A stretch of 64,000 bases of DNA from the NCBI GenBank assembly GCA_019054805.1, contig JAHQIY010000013.1, positions 2,790,001-2,854,000 on the forward strand, in the 5' to 3' direction. The notes beneath the pieces are model-generated. The model worked only from the letters and a program-made list of their open reading frames with translations. It was not told the origin of the DNA and ran no database searches. This document shows positions 11,912 through 24,200 of this stretch, in pieces. This DNA comes from Brachionus manjavacas (Eukaryota > Rotifera > Eurotatoria > Ploima > Brachionidae). Numbering within the stretch: the first letter of the stretch is position 1; each line of letters begins with the position of its first letter. Made by a program: the position numbers and the translations under genes.

Positions 11912-13306
11912 TCTAGGTTTGAATTCTGGTTTAAATTTATTATCTCAGCGAGTTTATGCTAAGTTTAGAAGCGTTTTGTTTCGAGTAGTTGTTAGAATTA
12001 AAATTTTATTTTTTATTTTATGCAGTGCTTAATTAACAAAGTTTCATCAAGATCTTGCCAATTTGAAAACTTTTTTAGTTCATTCATTTTTGGGTATCTT
12101 AAAAATTTAAAAAAAAATATTTGCTAAATTTTTATTTAACTAAAAAAAACAAATTTTTGTCAAACTTTTAGAATTTCGATTAATCTTTAATGTTAAATTT
12201 CTTTTTTGTTTGTATTTTCAAATCAAACATAAAAAATATTTCAGCAGTCTGACCAAATTTTTAAATAAATTTTAATTCCCTTTTTTAAAAACTTTTTTTG
12301 TTGATGATTAATATAGGCTTTTGTCAGAGTTTTATGAAACTCATACATTCCAGATCATTTCGATTAGAATTAGAAAAATTTAAATTTAAAATTTTTTTTT
12401 TTTTTTTAAATTAAATTATAAAATTATTTTTTTTGTAAAATTTTGTATTTTTCACAGATCTTAGTGGGAGTCATCAGAACAAAGCCTAGAAAAGATTAAT
12501 TAGAATTTGAATTTCAATATTTGTGAAATAAATTTTCATACGGACAATCCAGAAATGCAACAAACAGATATTGAGCGAGACTTCGGAATTTACCTAAAAA
12601 GCGACCTAAAATAGATCCATCTAGCATCTCAAGTGGCAAACAAAGCAAATATTATTCTTGACCAACTTAAATAAGTTTTTGGAGTACGCTGCTGCAGCAT
12701 GTAGTCCATATTCGAAAAAAGACAAAGCGTGCAACAAAACTTTTCCCTGAGATAAGACACTTAAGTGTATTATTATGAAGAAAGATTAGTAAAGCTCGAG
12801 TTAACATTTCTGAAAGAGAGACGTGAAAGAGCAGACCTAAAACAATTTTTTAAATGTATTAAAAAAATAGCTTGATATCATGGCAAAATCCTATACTTAA
12901 ATGTAACTCACTAGAAACTGATGGTTCAGCAAGTGGGATACGAGGACACAAACAAAGATTTAGTAGACAACTTACTCGAGAGAATCTTCAAGAGTTAGTA
13001 CGCTATTGCGACCAGATTTTTTGACTGGTCACCTGTTCACGGGTCACCTAATACAGTCGAGTCTTGTTATAACGATGCTGATTTATTATTTTTATTTATT
13101 TATTTGTTTTCTGTACCGAGCTAAAGCTCCTTCAGAATATATTAAAAATAAAATAAAAAAATAAAATAAAAATAAAATTAAAGTTAATAAAATTAGATAA
13201 AAAAAAAAAAAAAAAAAAAGAATGCTGATTAATACGATATTCGCTTTATAACGATATTTTTTTCATAATTTACATTCCCCAATATAATTACATGTTAAAT
13301 TTCTTT
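11757..13306. repeat. 1.5-kb direct repeat, left copy
   Basis: Nearly identical to 17530-19060. It starts inside NDUFB9 exon 2 (CCACTCATCTCTAAAC) and runs through exon 1 and its upstream region. It then passes through a decayed LINE fragment (about 12540-13015), the left arm of a foldback element (about 13005-13053) and the first 250 bp of a pogo-like element (from CAGTCGAGTC at 13054). It stops at AAATTTCTTT, where the LINE 3' end begins. The differences between copies that I see are a few substitutions and indels, including about 18 bp present here at 12718-12745 but missing from the right copy. Confidence 0.85.
12540..13015 (+). pseudogene. Decayed LINE reverse-transcriptase C-terminal fragment
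   Basis: Frame fragments read TDIERDFGIYLKSDLK, ASQVANKANIILDQLK and, further on, SASGIRGHKQRFSRQLTREN. This is the order seen in the C-terminal part of CR1/jockey-like LINE ORF2 proteins (ERDLGI..SDLK..., then the basic segment before the last helix). Many stops are present. A duplicate lies at 18310-18765. Confidence 0.6.
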
Positions 13307-13398
13307 ATTTATTTTATTTGTTTTCTGTACCGAGCTAAAGCTACTTCAGAATAAATTAAAAATAAAATAAAAAAATAAAATAAAAATAAAATTAAAGT

Positions 13399-16205
13399 TC
13401 AAGTTTCAGGGAAAAAAGAAGAAATAGTAAGGTAGCAATTACACAATGGAGTTGGGTATTCAATATATCTTGATTCGAAACCTTCTTTGTATTCTTTCAC
13501 CAGTCTTTCAACCAATGGAATAGAATGACTCAGTCCTGTCCCAACATATTTTTCACTCAACTCAAAAAGACGATTCGAGACTGTTAGTAATTTTAGTTTA
13601 TTAAAAGCTTCATGTTGCACGATGTTGGAGGGAGTATCATATTTTAACTTAAGGATAGATCTTACTGCTGTATTCTGCTGTATGCTTGTAGTTTTTTGAT
13701 ATTATTTTCTGAAAATGAATTTAAACAAGGAAAAGAATAGTCTAAATAGATCCGACTAAAGATTTATATAAATTTCCTAGTGTGTTTTGATTGAGACCCC
13801 AATTTTTGTTTGACAATATCTTAATAATATTTAGCCTTTTGTTGCAGCGTTCTTTAATTTCGTCTACTAGTGTATTAAAGTTTAACTTAGAATCAAATTT
13901 AATACCAAGAAACTTGATTTCTTTTTGGCTCACTATTCTGTTTCCATAGATTTTCAAGTTTAGATTATCACCCTCTTTTTGTACCTAGAAAAGACTACTG
14001 AACATGACTTTTCAACTGATATCTTCATTTTCCATTTAATAAGCCATTGTTCTAGTTCGTTGGTGTATTTATTAATCTTATTTTCTAGGTTCCCTTTCTT
14101 GTTATAAATGAAGAATGTAACTTGATCATCTGCGAAAAGCAGAAAGTATTCATTATTTGTTTTGTTTCTTTTTGGGATGTCATTAATATATATACTAAAT
14201 AAGAGAGGACTTATTACTGAGCCTTGAGGAACACCTGCAGTTATTTGATATTCGTCGCTCAATTGGTCATTCACATTTACCTTAAATGTCCTACTATCTA
14301 AAAAGGATCTAATCCAGTTAGTCAAGTAATGAGGTGGATTCATTTTAATCAATTTAAAAAGTAGACCTTCATGCCAAACCCTATCAAAGGCTTTAGAAAT
14401 ATCAAAAAAAAGGCCACAAACTCTTTTTTTTCTATTAAATGATTCCACAATTTTTTGAAATAAAAAGAAAAGATTATCAGATGTTCGCCGGTGTTTCCTA
14501 AATCCAGATTGCTCCTGGATATGAAGTGAATTTTGTTCCAAATAATTGTATAATCTTAAAAAATACTATGCGTTCCAGGAGCTTTCCTAAACAACTCGTT
14601 AAACTAATTGGTCTATAATTTAAAGGATCTTGAAAAGAAGAGGCTTTTTTTTGAATCATAGTAATGTTCGATGTTTTCCATGCTTTAGGGACTCTACCTT
14701 CTCGAAGAGATAAATTAAAAAGTTCTATAATTTCTATTAATGAATTTCTAGGTAAGTTTTTTAACATTAGATTATGAATTTGGTCAGGTCCTGATGCCGC
14801 TTCATTTTTCAATCTTTTTAGAGCCATAATTAATTCATTTAAGCAAATTGGATCTTTAAAATTAGACTGATCATAATTTCTAAAGAATTCAGAGTTAGAA
14901 TTAAGTATTTCGAAATCTTTATCACGATCTATTAAATCAGAATTAGGACTAAATATTGAAGATAGGAGTTCTCCAAAGCATTTTCCCTTTTCTTCATTAG
15001 TTTTGAATTCCTTGCCATTTAAAAACAAATTTGGGATTAAATTTGATCCTTTTCTTGATCTAAATTTATTTATTTTTTTCCAGAATGGTCTCCTTGTCAG
15101 TGGGTTTTTTCCCCAAAAAATAAACCAATTTTGATTCGAGAATTTTTTTAAAGAGGCCTTTAACTCAAATGTAAGTTGATTATATTTTTGCTTGAGCTTT
15201 TGACAGCGAGTTTTTTGAAAGTTTCTTCTTACTTTCCTGCGTTCTTTTATCAGAATAATAATGTTCGGGGGAAGACTGGTTTTGTAGATTTTCTGAGAAT
15301 GATAAGGAATGCTTTTATGTGAAGAAGAAATAATTTTTTCTGTAATTTTATCATTTAGTTGATCTATTGTGAGGGAACTTTCAGTGATATTCACTTTTTG
15401 AGAATTTAAAATCTCGCTGAATAATTGCCAGTTTGCTTTCTTATAGTTAAACTTTTTAGCTGCTGATTTATTTTCTAATTGATAGCCCATAGAAATCGAT
15501 GCTTCGATTGGGAAATGGTCACTAGTAATGTCTTGACTATTTAGGACACAAAAGTCGGTAATTTTGTCAATTAATGAAGATGAAACTAAGAAAAGATCAA
15601 GAATTTTAAAGTAATTCCTATTAAAAATATTGAAAGTAGGACGCTTATCATTAATTACTGAGAATTCTAACTCATTGATTATTCTTTCCAACATTATGCC
15701 GTTTTCATTTTCCCCTACGCAGCCTATTTGCCTTGTTTTGGCGTTAAGATCACCACCTAAAATGTAGTTTCTACATTTTTTATTAACAGTTTTAAAAAAC
15801 TCAAAGTTCAGAAGCATATTGGGCGGATTATAAAGACTGAATATAAACAATTCATTATTCTTTCCTAAGTTCATTTTTATACAAAGGAGTTCGGAATTGA
15901 ATTCCTCATAAGAGAAATCTTGTATAAATTCAATTCATTCCCCTATTAAAATTGCTACTCCTCCTCCATACTTGTTGCGTGGTTTTGTTATGAATTGATA
16001 ATTGTGAAAATCAAGATAAATATTTGCCTCACTTAAATCTATCTCTAGTTCATTGAGCAAAACAATGTCTGGACATTTTTGAGCTAAAAAATTGGCTAAG
16101 AGATGAACCCTACTAGGTAAATGAAGGCAATTTCAGTGTGTAATTACTAACCTTGTTTTATTAAGAGGTTTTGTTCTTAAAGTTGATTTATTTATCTTCT
16201 TGTTC
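13399..16205 (-). pseudogene. LINE ORF2: AP-endonuclease and reverse transcriptase, broken
   Basis: The endonuclease part (16205-15480) shows PDIVLLNELEIDL, NKYGGGVAILI, GGDLNAK and TSDHFPI, with two early stops (one at a position usually Trp). The 458-residue frame 15874-14498 continues into the RT fingers (GPDQIHNLMLKNLP, WKTSNITMIQKK, NYRPISLTSCLGKLLERI). A frameshift near 14545 leads to LHIQEQSGFRKHR, FFDISKAFDRVWHEGLLFKL, AGVPQGSVISPLLFSIYIND and FADDQ, which is the catalytic box. The thumb and C-terminus (13957-13399) are broken again and end in [15 protein letters not shown], a signature also found at 23815 and 47760. The enzyme nicks target DNA and copies its RNA there. Confidence 0.85.
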
Positions 16206-16349
16206 ATTCTAAATTTTCTTCAATGCTGTTTTGACCGGCAGTTTGCTGACAAATTTCGTTAGATGATTGATCTACTTGAATTGAACATTCAGTTGTTGAA
16301 CTGTTTGATTAAGACTCGAAGGTACTGTCGTTTTGATTTTCTAAGACAA

Positions 16350-17420
16350 CTAATGGTTTCTTTGTTTGATTTTCGGTGAGCTCTTTTCATTTGGATCAGA
16401 TTCGGGAAATCTCTTGGTTTGATTTTTGGTTTGGAAAAAATTCTCAGTCTCATTCTGATCATTTGGGCGTACATTGACAAGTGACTGGCATAGTGGTAGA
16501 AAATCGTTTAAACGATTTACCAAAGCTTCTTCTAAAACTGGAGTTTTAGGGTCTTTTGGGCTAATTTTGGATATTACGTCATTGAAATTTGTTGGCTGAT
16601 ATCCAGATGTTTTTGGCATCACATTTTCATCATTATCTTTTTGGTCAGCTTCAAATAATGATTGCGTTTCTTCTTGGTCAATGTAAAGATCATTGTAGTC
16701 AATCTTTTTCCTTTCAAGCGACTTAAGCTTCTCGGCAATGGAGCATTTTTTTGTCAAATGTCCTTTCTGATGACAATTTTTTCATAGTGTTTCTTTGACA
16801 GGGCATTTAGCAATGTTGTGTCCTTCATCATCACAAAAATAGCATTTCTGCTTTTGTCCAACAATTGACACAAGACACTTTAAACCATACATTATTGTGG
16901 GGCCTGACAAGCTTCCAATAATATTCTCAACTTCTTTTGGAAATGATATTCTCACCCTTCTGACACCATTTTTCCTCTCGGGTCTATCTTTATATTTTTC
17001 TTCGGTAATGTGTTCAATATTGAGTCCATCAATTCGAACAACATTAAAGAAGGTTTCAAGTCTATGATTCTCGAAATCAGAGGGCAAGAAGTGAAATCGA
17101 AAAGTACAATACCTTCTGAGATCCGGGACTTTATTTGCATCTTCAAGTCTGAAAATGGTCCCATTGATATTGATGTCACGATCGAAAACTTTGACAACAT
17201 TAAAGGCAGCATTAAACTCTATTATCCAAACTTTGTTTGAAGAGAAATTGTAGATACTTGTGATCGCATCATTTTCCACTTGGTTCAGGACGACATCAAG
17301 TGCACTAAATAAGACTTTATGGCTAATCGGTTTGTCTAACCTCTTCAAGTTTAGCTTGAGCGAATTTTTAAATATCCACCGTCGGTTTTGGTTTGTTTTG
17401 TTGAGCGACATTGCCAACAC
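16350..17420 (-). pseudogene. LINE ORF1 with CCHC zinc knuckles
   Basis: The first part (17420-16782, about 212 aa; MSLNKTNQNRR is the likely start, at 17411) contains VFDRDINING and RFRLEDANK-like basic/aromatic segments and a zinc knuckle CYFCDDEGHNIAKC. A TGA follows at 16779-16781 exactly where the first Cys of a second knuckle is expected, since the next residues are KNCHQKGHLTKKC. A TGT-to-TGA change is the simplest explanation. The frame then continues to 16350 with an acidic linker and a basic tail. ORF1 proteins of this type bind the element's RNA. Confidence 0.7.
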
Positions 17421-17587
17421 ACAACTTTCAACGGTTTTTAAATCACGTGATGACGCTATTAATTAAATTTTGGTTTTTCAAATTTGCTAAGCCAAACGAC
17501 AAATTTTCAAAAAAGAGGATTATGTTTCACCACTCATCTCTAAACAAAAAAATTTTAATAAATATCAAATGAATTTTTGTGGCAGAC

Positions 17588-17685
17588 CTTTCTGGGTACC
17601 AGCTTCTCTCGTTTTTGACGGCAGCTTTATACAAGCGTAGAACACGCTGACGATGGGTTAGCAGACTGGTTTGAAGAAATGACAT
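17588..17685 (-). pseudogene. Orphan duplicate of NDUFB9 exon 1
   Basis: Identical in layout to 11814-11911: ATG, MSFLQTSLLTHRQRVLRLYK, then the donor site. Only the first ten or so bases of exon 2 follow before the LINE begins, so a full NDUFB9 cannot be made from here. If the duplicated upstream region still promotes transcription, it would read toward the LINE on the same strand (minus). Confidence 0.85.
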
Positions 17686-18806
17686 TCTAGGTTTGAATTC
17701 TGGTTTAGATTTATTATCTCAGCGAGTTTATGCTAAGTTTAGAAGCGTTTCGTTTCGAGTAGTTGTTAGAATTAAAATTTCATTTTTTATTTTATGCAGT
17801 GCTTAATTAACAAAGTTTCATCAAGATCTTGCCAATTTGAAAACTTTTTTAGTTCATTCATTTTTGGGTATCTTAAAAATTTAAAAAAAATATTTGCTAA
17901 ATTTTTATTTAACTAAAAAAAACAAATTTTTGTCAAACTTTTAGAATTTCGATTAATCTTTAATGTTAAATTTCTTTTTTGTTTGTATTTTCAAATCAAA
18001 CATAAAAAATATTTCAGCAGTCTGACCAAATTTTTAATAAATTTTAATTCCCTTTTTTAAAAACTTTTTTTGTTGATGATTAATATAGGCTTTTGTCAGA
18101 GTTTTATGAAACTCATACATTCCAGATCATTTCGATTAGAATTAGAAAAATTTAAATTTAAAATTTTTTTTTTTTTTTTAAATTAAATTATAAAATTATT
18201 TTTTTTGTAAAATTTTGTATTTTTCACAGATCTTAGTGGGAGTCATCAGAACAAAGCCTAGAAAAGATTAATTAGAATTTGAATTTCAATATTTGTGAAA
18301 TAAATTTTCATACGGACAATCCAGAAATGCAACAAACAGATATTGAGCGAGACTTCGGAATTTACCTAAAAAGCGACCTAAAATAGATCCATCTAGCATC
18401 TCAAGTGGCAAACAAAGCAAATATTATTCTTGACCAACTTAAATAAGTTTTTGGAGTACGCTGCTGCAGCATGTAGTCCATATTCGAAAAATTTCCCCTG
18501 AGATAAGACACTTAAGTGTATTATTATGAAGAAAGATTGGTAAAGCTCGAGTTAACATTTCTGAAAGATAGACGTGAAAGAGCAGACCTAAAACAATTTT
18601 TTAAATGTTTTAAAAAAATAGCTTGATATCATGGCAAAATCCTATACTTAAATGTAACTCACTAGAAACTGATGGTTCAGCAAGTGGGATACGAGGACAC
18701 AAACAAAGATTTAGTAGACAACTTACTCGAGAGAATCTTCAAGAGTTAGTACGCTATTGCGACCAGATTTTTTTTGACTGGTCACCTGTTCACGGGTCAC
18801 CTAATA

Positions 18807-19832
18807 CAGTCGAGTCTTGTTATAACGATGCTGATTTATTATTTTTATTTATTTATTTGTTTTCTGTACCGAGCTAAAGCTCCTTCAGAATATATTAAAA
18901 ATAAAATAAAAAAATAAAATAAAAATAAAATTAAAGTTAATAAAATTAGATAAAAAAAAAAAAAAAAAAAAAAGAATGCTGATTAATACGATATTCGCTT
19001 TATAACGATATTTTTTTCATAATTTACATTCCCCAATATAATTACATGTTAAATTTCTTTGTTAATACGATATCTAATTAACACGATAGGTTTATTCAGA
19101 AAAAAACTTACAAATCAGTGCTAATTGATCGTTTTTAATACGATATTGATCTTTTAAACAAAAAAATAGAAGACCAAAGAAATCCAGTTATAATTAAATA
19201 TAATTAATTATTAATGTTAATTTAATTGCTTGTGTGTATATAAAGGTAATTTTATGTACATATGTAAACAAAAAATGTCCACTCAAATTAAAAGAAAACC
19301 TTTGTCATTAATTGTCAAAAATCGTTTGATAAACTCAACACCGTTCAAAATACATTTGACTTCAACAAGTTTGCCTATGCCAACATTGATAAAGATTTAG
19401 AGCCTTTTGGACAATATTCAGACGAAGATATAATAAATACAATCAACAAAGAACAAGATGATGAACAATTGGAAGAACATGTTGAGCCAATAGAAAACGC
19501 ATTGAAAATTTCAAAAAAAGAAGCAACGGACTGCATAGATAAACTACGATTGTATTTTGCCCAAAAGAACGAAGACTGTTCTTTATTCATTGATCAGTTG
19601 TCTAAAATGGATCAATTTTGTAGCGTCGATCAGTCTTTTCAAAGTAAAATTGATAAATATTTTTCCTTTTAATATATTTATTATTTTTAAATAAACAATA
19701 ATTCCTTTAAAAAAATTTATTTTCAATATTTTTCTTCCCATCCTTTAACATGCTAATTTGATTAATACGATATTCGTTTATACGATGTCCTTTTTTTCCG
19801 CCCAAACACATCGTATTATCCAGACTCGACTG
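18807..19832 (+). mobile_element. Pogo/Tigger-like transposon, internally deleted
   Basis: The termini are CAGTCGAGTCTTGTTATAAC (left) and the inverted CGTATTATCCAGACTCGACTG (right), flanked by TA on both sides (18805-18806, 19833-19834), the target duplication of the Tc1/mariner/pogo group. The only coding trace is 19469-19672, whose acidic helical sequence (EEHVEPIENALKISKKEATD, CIDKLRLYFAQ) resembles the C-terminal tail of Tigger transposases. The DNA-binding and DDE domains are absent. A short LINE 3' fragment (about 18838-18975) is inserted near the left end, flanked by the 9-bp repeat ATGCTGATT. Confidence 0.75.
18838..18975 (-). mobile_element. 5'-truncated LINE family A 3' end
   Basis: Contains the complement of GGAGCTTTAGCTCGGTACAG and the AT-rich tail. 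It is bounded by ATGCTGATT on both sides (about 18828 and 18976), a target duplication. The same insertion is present in the left repeat copy at about 13085-13224, so it predates the duplication. Confidence 0.65.
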
Positions 19833-19941
19833 TATGTGACCAAGAAAAATTTTTTTTTAAGTACTTGATTTAAAAAAAAATAAATAAAAAGAACTATTTA
19901 TGCATTGATTTGTGTTGCTTTACACCACGCTCATTTTTCGT

Positions 19942-20063
19942 ATACATTTATATAATCACCAAATTCAGACCCTTTAAAGGTACCAAATATAGATTCAATT
20001 TTTCTTCCTTTTCTATATTTGATTCCTTGAAAGGGTCTGAATTTGGTGATTAGATAAATGTAC
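19942..20063. repeat. Imperfect palindrome
   Basis: The arms are TAATCACCAAATTCAGACCC, TTTAAAGG and CAAATATAGA, with complements on the far side (TCTATATTTG, CCTTGAAAGGGTCTGAATTT, GGTGATTA). The loop is short. It may be a miniature foldback element inside the larger one or part of that element's interior. No coding content. Confidence 0.6.
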
Positions 20064-21287
20064 ATGGCAATGAAATGGATGATCTTGAAGCTAAAATTTA
20101 AAATTTTTAATCTACAGAAAAGTTAAATGGACCCAAGGTTGTACAGAACTTGGCCAATTTTTATTGAAAGTGACGAAGAAAGTTTTGTACAGACAGAAAC
20201 AATCACAGTCAAAGAGAGTGAAATTTTCGCTAATGCAACAAAATCTGATGATGAAGAAGAACATGTTGAGTCAACTGCTAGAGAGGTTATTGAAGCCATT
20301 AATAAACTTAAAATAAATCTAACAAAATAAAGTTAGAGAAGTATTCAAAAATAGTATCAGAAGTTCCAATTACTTCTGAAAAAACACAATTTTCAGCCAA
20401 AAGAGCTTTTAGCAAACATACAAACCCTATAATTTGTCCAAAGTGCGGTAAATTAATCAAAAGTAAGCTTGGTGTTAAGCAAAATTATTTTATTATTATT
20501 ATTTTATTTATTTGTTTTCTGTTCGAGCATACGTTCCTTCAGATAAAAAAAAAAAACTAAAAAAATAGAATAATTAAAACAGTTTAAAAAATTTTAAATT
20601 TAAAGTAAATGAAACTCAAAGATGCATATATAGCACTTTTTATTTATTTTTTATTGAAATCAAGTACTTAAAGAAATTTATCCTTGGTCACATATTAGGT
20701 GACACGTGAATAGGTGACCAGTCAAAAAAAAATCTGGTGACAAAAGCGACATAGTCACATAACAGGCAAGACCCAACTGTTGATTTAATTTTTTTGAACA
20801 AAATATTACAAATTTTTGGTTTTGATTTTAACCAAAATTTATTTATGAAAATAACCTGTGGCAAAATCATTCATTTGCTTTTTTTTTTAATTTTTTAAAA
20901 TTGTTACAAAAACATTTAAAATTTTTTTATTTGAATAAACAATAATGGGTTTAAACTAATCTCTTAAAGTTCATAATTAATTTTGATCAAATAAAATTAT
21001 GTATTTCTAATTTTATATTAATTGTTTCTATTCAATTTCTTAAATTTATTATAACAAAAAATAAATATTTTATTTAATTTTTAAAGTTTAAAATAGTATT
21101 TTCAATTCTCAACTATCTTAGAATAATTCAAGTCGGTGTAATGAAAAATATGATCAAAATTTTTGTAAGATCACCTTTATTTTTGATGATTTAAAATTAT
21201 TCTTATCATCAAAAGAAAAATACAGATGCAATATCAAATAATTCTTTTATAAATTATTAAATTATTGTTGTTATTTGAAAGTAGAAA

Positions 21288-24200
21288 ATGAAATTGTTTG
21301 AGTTTTTAACCCTGTTCGCGTTGGCGATAGCCTCGGTCTGCGCCCAAAAAGTATCTTTTGAAGGCTACAAAATGCTAAGATTGGTTCCCAAAGATGAGCA
21401 GCATCTTATCTTGATCGATCAGCTTCAGCACAATCCTGATGTAGGCTTAAAAAAATCAAAATTTTTCAAAATTGCTTTTTTTTTTTCAGTTTGATCTATT
21501 GAACAGAATCAGAGCCATTGAAGAGCCTATCTATGTTGCTGTTTCTCCCCTTGCTTTGATTAAATATTCTCAGATTTTTTCCCAAAATGGAATTGAGTAC
21601 CAAATAGTGGACAATAATATACAAAGGTAAACAAAAAATTTTTGTTTAAATATTTTATTATTTTTTTAAAAAAGACTTTTTGATTTGCAACAAAAATCAA
21701 TGAACCGAACCAGACGCGATGTCAAAAATATTGTAGGCAAATTTCCGCGATTCACTGAAATTAACAATTTTATTGATGATGTTGTATCCAACTCTCCAAA
21801 CATTGCTTCATCATATGTAGCTGGAACAACTCACGAAAATCGAATCATCAAGGCAATTGTTTTTAAAACTGCCACTTCTAATAGAGGAATCTTCATTGAT
21901 TGCGGATTTCATGCCGTAAGTCTTTGAGACATTAATTATTTGTTTTATACTCAAAATTAAAAAAAATCATTTATTATTTGAAATTCTGATAAAATAATTA
22001 CAAAGATTATTAGGAGATATAAAATGGTATTGTGAATTTATAAATTAAAAAATTTAAATTCTTAATAAAACTATAGAATTCTTACTAGAGATTTTTCGGT
22101 GAGTTTTAAAAGGTGAAACAATCAATACTTCATTTTAGAAACCTGTTGTAAAAAAAATTAAAAAAAAAGATTTGTCAGTAAATTAACTATTTTTAATCAA
22201 ATTGTTAACCATGTTAATTTAAAATTGAAAATTAGATTCTAATTTTAATATTTTCAATAAATGGGAAAGAATTTTTTTTTGGAATTTTTGGAAGATTGGC
22301 ATGAAAATTTACAATGTCATTTAAAATTTAATTGATGAGAAAAAAATTGAAAATCAAAAATCTGATTTTGAAATAAAAAAATTCTTTAACTAAGAGACTT
22401 AAAGTATTTTTTCCAAAAGATTGGCAATGAAACATTTTCACTCTGGAGTAGCCTTATAGAATTTTTTTTTCTCCTACATTCATAAAAAAGTATTTTTTTA
22501 ATCCTTTTTGCACTAGCTCTCAATAAAGTAATTTAAATTAATAATTCATCATTTTTAAATTAAAAAAAAATATATCAATAATTATTTAATAATAAATTAT
22601 ACAAGTTATGAACATTCAGTAGTGTAAATTTTTATTTTTTAATTTATATATTCTTTAAACACCCCCTCCAGCAGACCCCAGTCGTCTGGGACCGTGCTGG
22701 AGTATTAATACTTAAGTTTTTATTTTTAGTTAATGGCTTATCTCTCTGATTTTCAATCTTTCATTAAAATGTGTAAAAAAGAAAAAAAAAAAAAAATTTT
22801 TAGTTGATATAATACTATTTTATTTTATTTTATTTTAACTATAATTTTTTATTTTTAACATCGCCTACAAGGCGTTCATTGAATAAATAATAATAATAAT
22901 AAAAATAATAGTAATAATAATAATAATACAGAAGTAGAGAAGAAAGACTTGTTTATTTTTTTTCTCTCCCTCTGTCTCTTTTATTTGATAGCGCACCCTA
23001 TTAAATTGGTTTCAGCGGTTAAGCTTAGAAAAAGAAAGATCGATGTTAGATGAACACGTGTTTTTGATGTTACAGTGGTGCTTTTTCTATACATTGATTT
23101 TTTTAACGACATTTGGTCTAATCTGTTTATTGAGAAAGACTTATTATTTTCTCTCTCTCTTTTATTTGATAGCGCACACTATTGAATTTTATTAGCGATA
23201 ACATTTAAACTAAATAAATTTACAAATTGCAAAAAAAATCTATTAAATAAAAAATTCAAAATATTGATATTTTATTTGATCATTAGTATCTACTGGAATA
23301 TTTAAAAAAGATAAAGAAGCAGGGCTTTATATTGCGAGTAACAAGACGTTAATTAATTAATTAAAAAAAATGTTAGATTTTATTTGCATAAATATAAAAT
23401 ATTGTGTTCTTTTAAAAATAACATGTATTTTTATTTTATTGTGCGTATACTAATCTTAGTTACGTCAAGAATTCTTTTTAAAAAGTACGTCTGCTTAGAA
23501 TGCTCGTCACGCGACCACTCGTTCCTCGCAAATAATTTATGTAATCGAAACAACTAATTCTTATTCTGAATTCTTTAAATTTTATAATCAGTGTAGTTTT
23601 AGTGATCCAATTTGCTAAAACTATACTGATTATAAAATTGATGAATTAATGAAGCGGCATGAGGACCTAACAAATTCATAATTTACTGTTAAAAACTTTC
23701 CTAGAAATTCACTAACAGGAATCATTGAACCTTTTAATTTATCTCTTCGAGAAGATAGAGTTCCAAAAGCATGAAAAACCTCATTACAAAATTATTATGA
23801 TACAAAAGAATGTCTAAACTTTACAATTGCTATCTAACCATTTCTTCTTTTTATCCAACTATGTAAACATGTGTCACATGTAACAATCAACTCAGTAAAT
23901 GTCTTATTAACTTTCTTTTAATTTTAATTTATCTAATTTTTTTTTAAACTGTTTTGATCTTCTATTTTACTTTTTTTTCTTTCAGTTCGGTACAGAAAAA
24001 AATTAAATTGTAAAAAAATAAGTTAGTTTAAGTCAATTTGAGTTTCGAAAAAAAAACTTAAGAACAAAATGAAAAATAATTATAGAAATTAAAAAAATTA
24101 ATATTTCACATTAAAGAAGATAAAACGATTGAAAATTTGTTAATTGAAAAATCGAATAATTAAATAAATTGATTAAAAAAAATAAAAAAATTAAAACATG

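Larger units (their letters stand above)
13307..17529 (-). mobile_element. Degenerate full-length CR1-like non-LTR retrotransposon (LINE family A)
   Basis: Encoded on the minus strand: 5' end at about 17529, ORF1 (17420-16350), ORF2 with AP-endonuclease then reverse transcriptase (about 16205-13400), and a 3' UTR containing CTTTAGCTCGGTACAGAAAA followed by an A-rich tail (13307-13395). The 3' UTR motif recurs as short fragments at 13095-13215, 18855-18975 and 20505-20580, and as more diverged pieces at 23990 and 25040. The element sits exactly between two 1.5-kb direct repeats. Stops and frameshifts in both ORFs mean it is no longer active. Confidence 0.8.
17530..19060. repeat. 1.5-kb direct repeat, right copy
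   Basis: The second copy of 11757-13306. It begins abruptly at the 5' end of the LINE (TATGTTTCA|CCACTCATCTC) and ends at AAATTTCTTT, after which the pogo-like element continues to its right terminus. The left copy lacks that continuation. It carries a duplicate of NDUFB9 exon 1 and its upstream region, but not exons 2 and 3 complete. Confidence 0.85.
18763..20744. mobile_element. Foldback element interrupted by a pogo-like transposon
   Basis: The left arm is GACCAGATTTTTTTTGACTG, GTCACCTGTTCACGGGTCAC, CTAATA, then (after the pogo insertion) TGTGACCAAG and AAGTACTTGATT (18763-18806 plus 19835-19875). The right arm (20653-20744) is the reverse complement of exactly that joined sequence, including CACATATTAGGTGACACGTG. 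Removing 18807-19832 and one TA restores a continuous arm. The interior has a 67-residue acidic frame (20127-20330) followed, after a shift, by a Cys-x2-Cys piece (ICPKCGKLIK, about 20425-20465), a palindrome and a LINE 3' fragment. Confidence 0.75.
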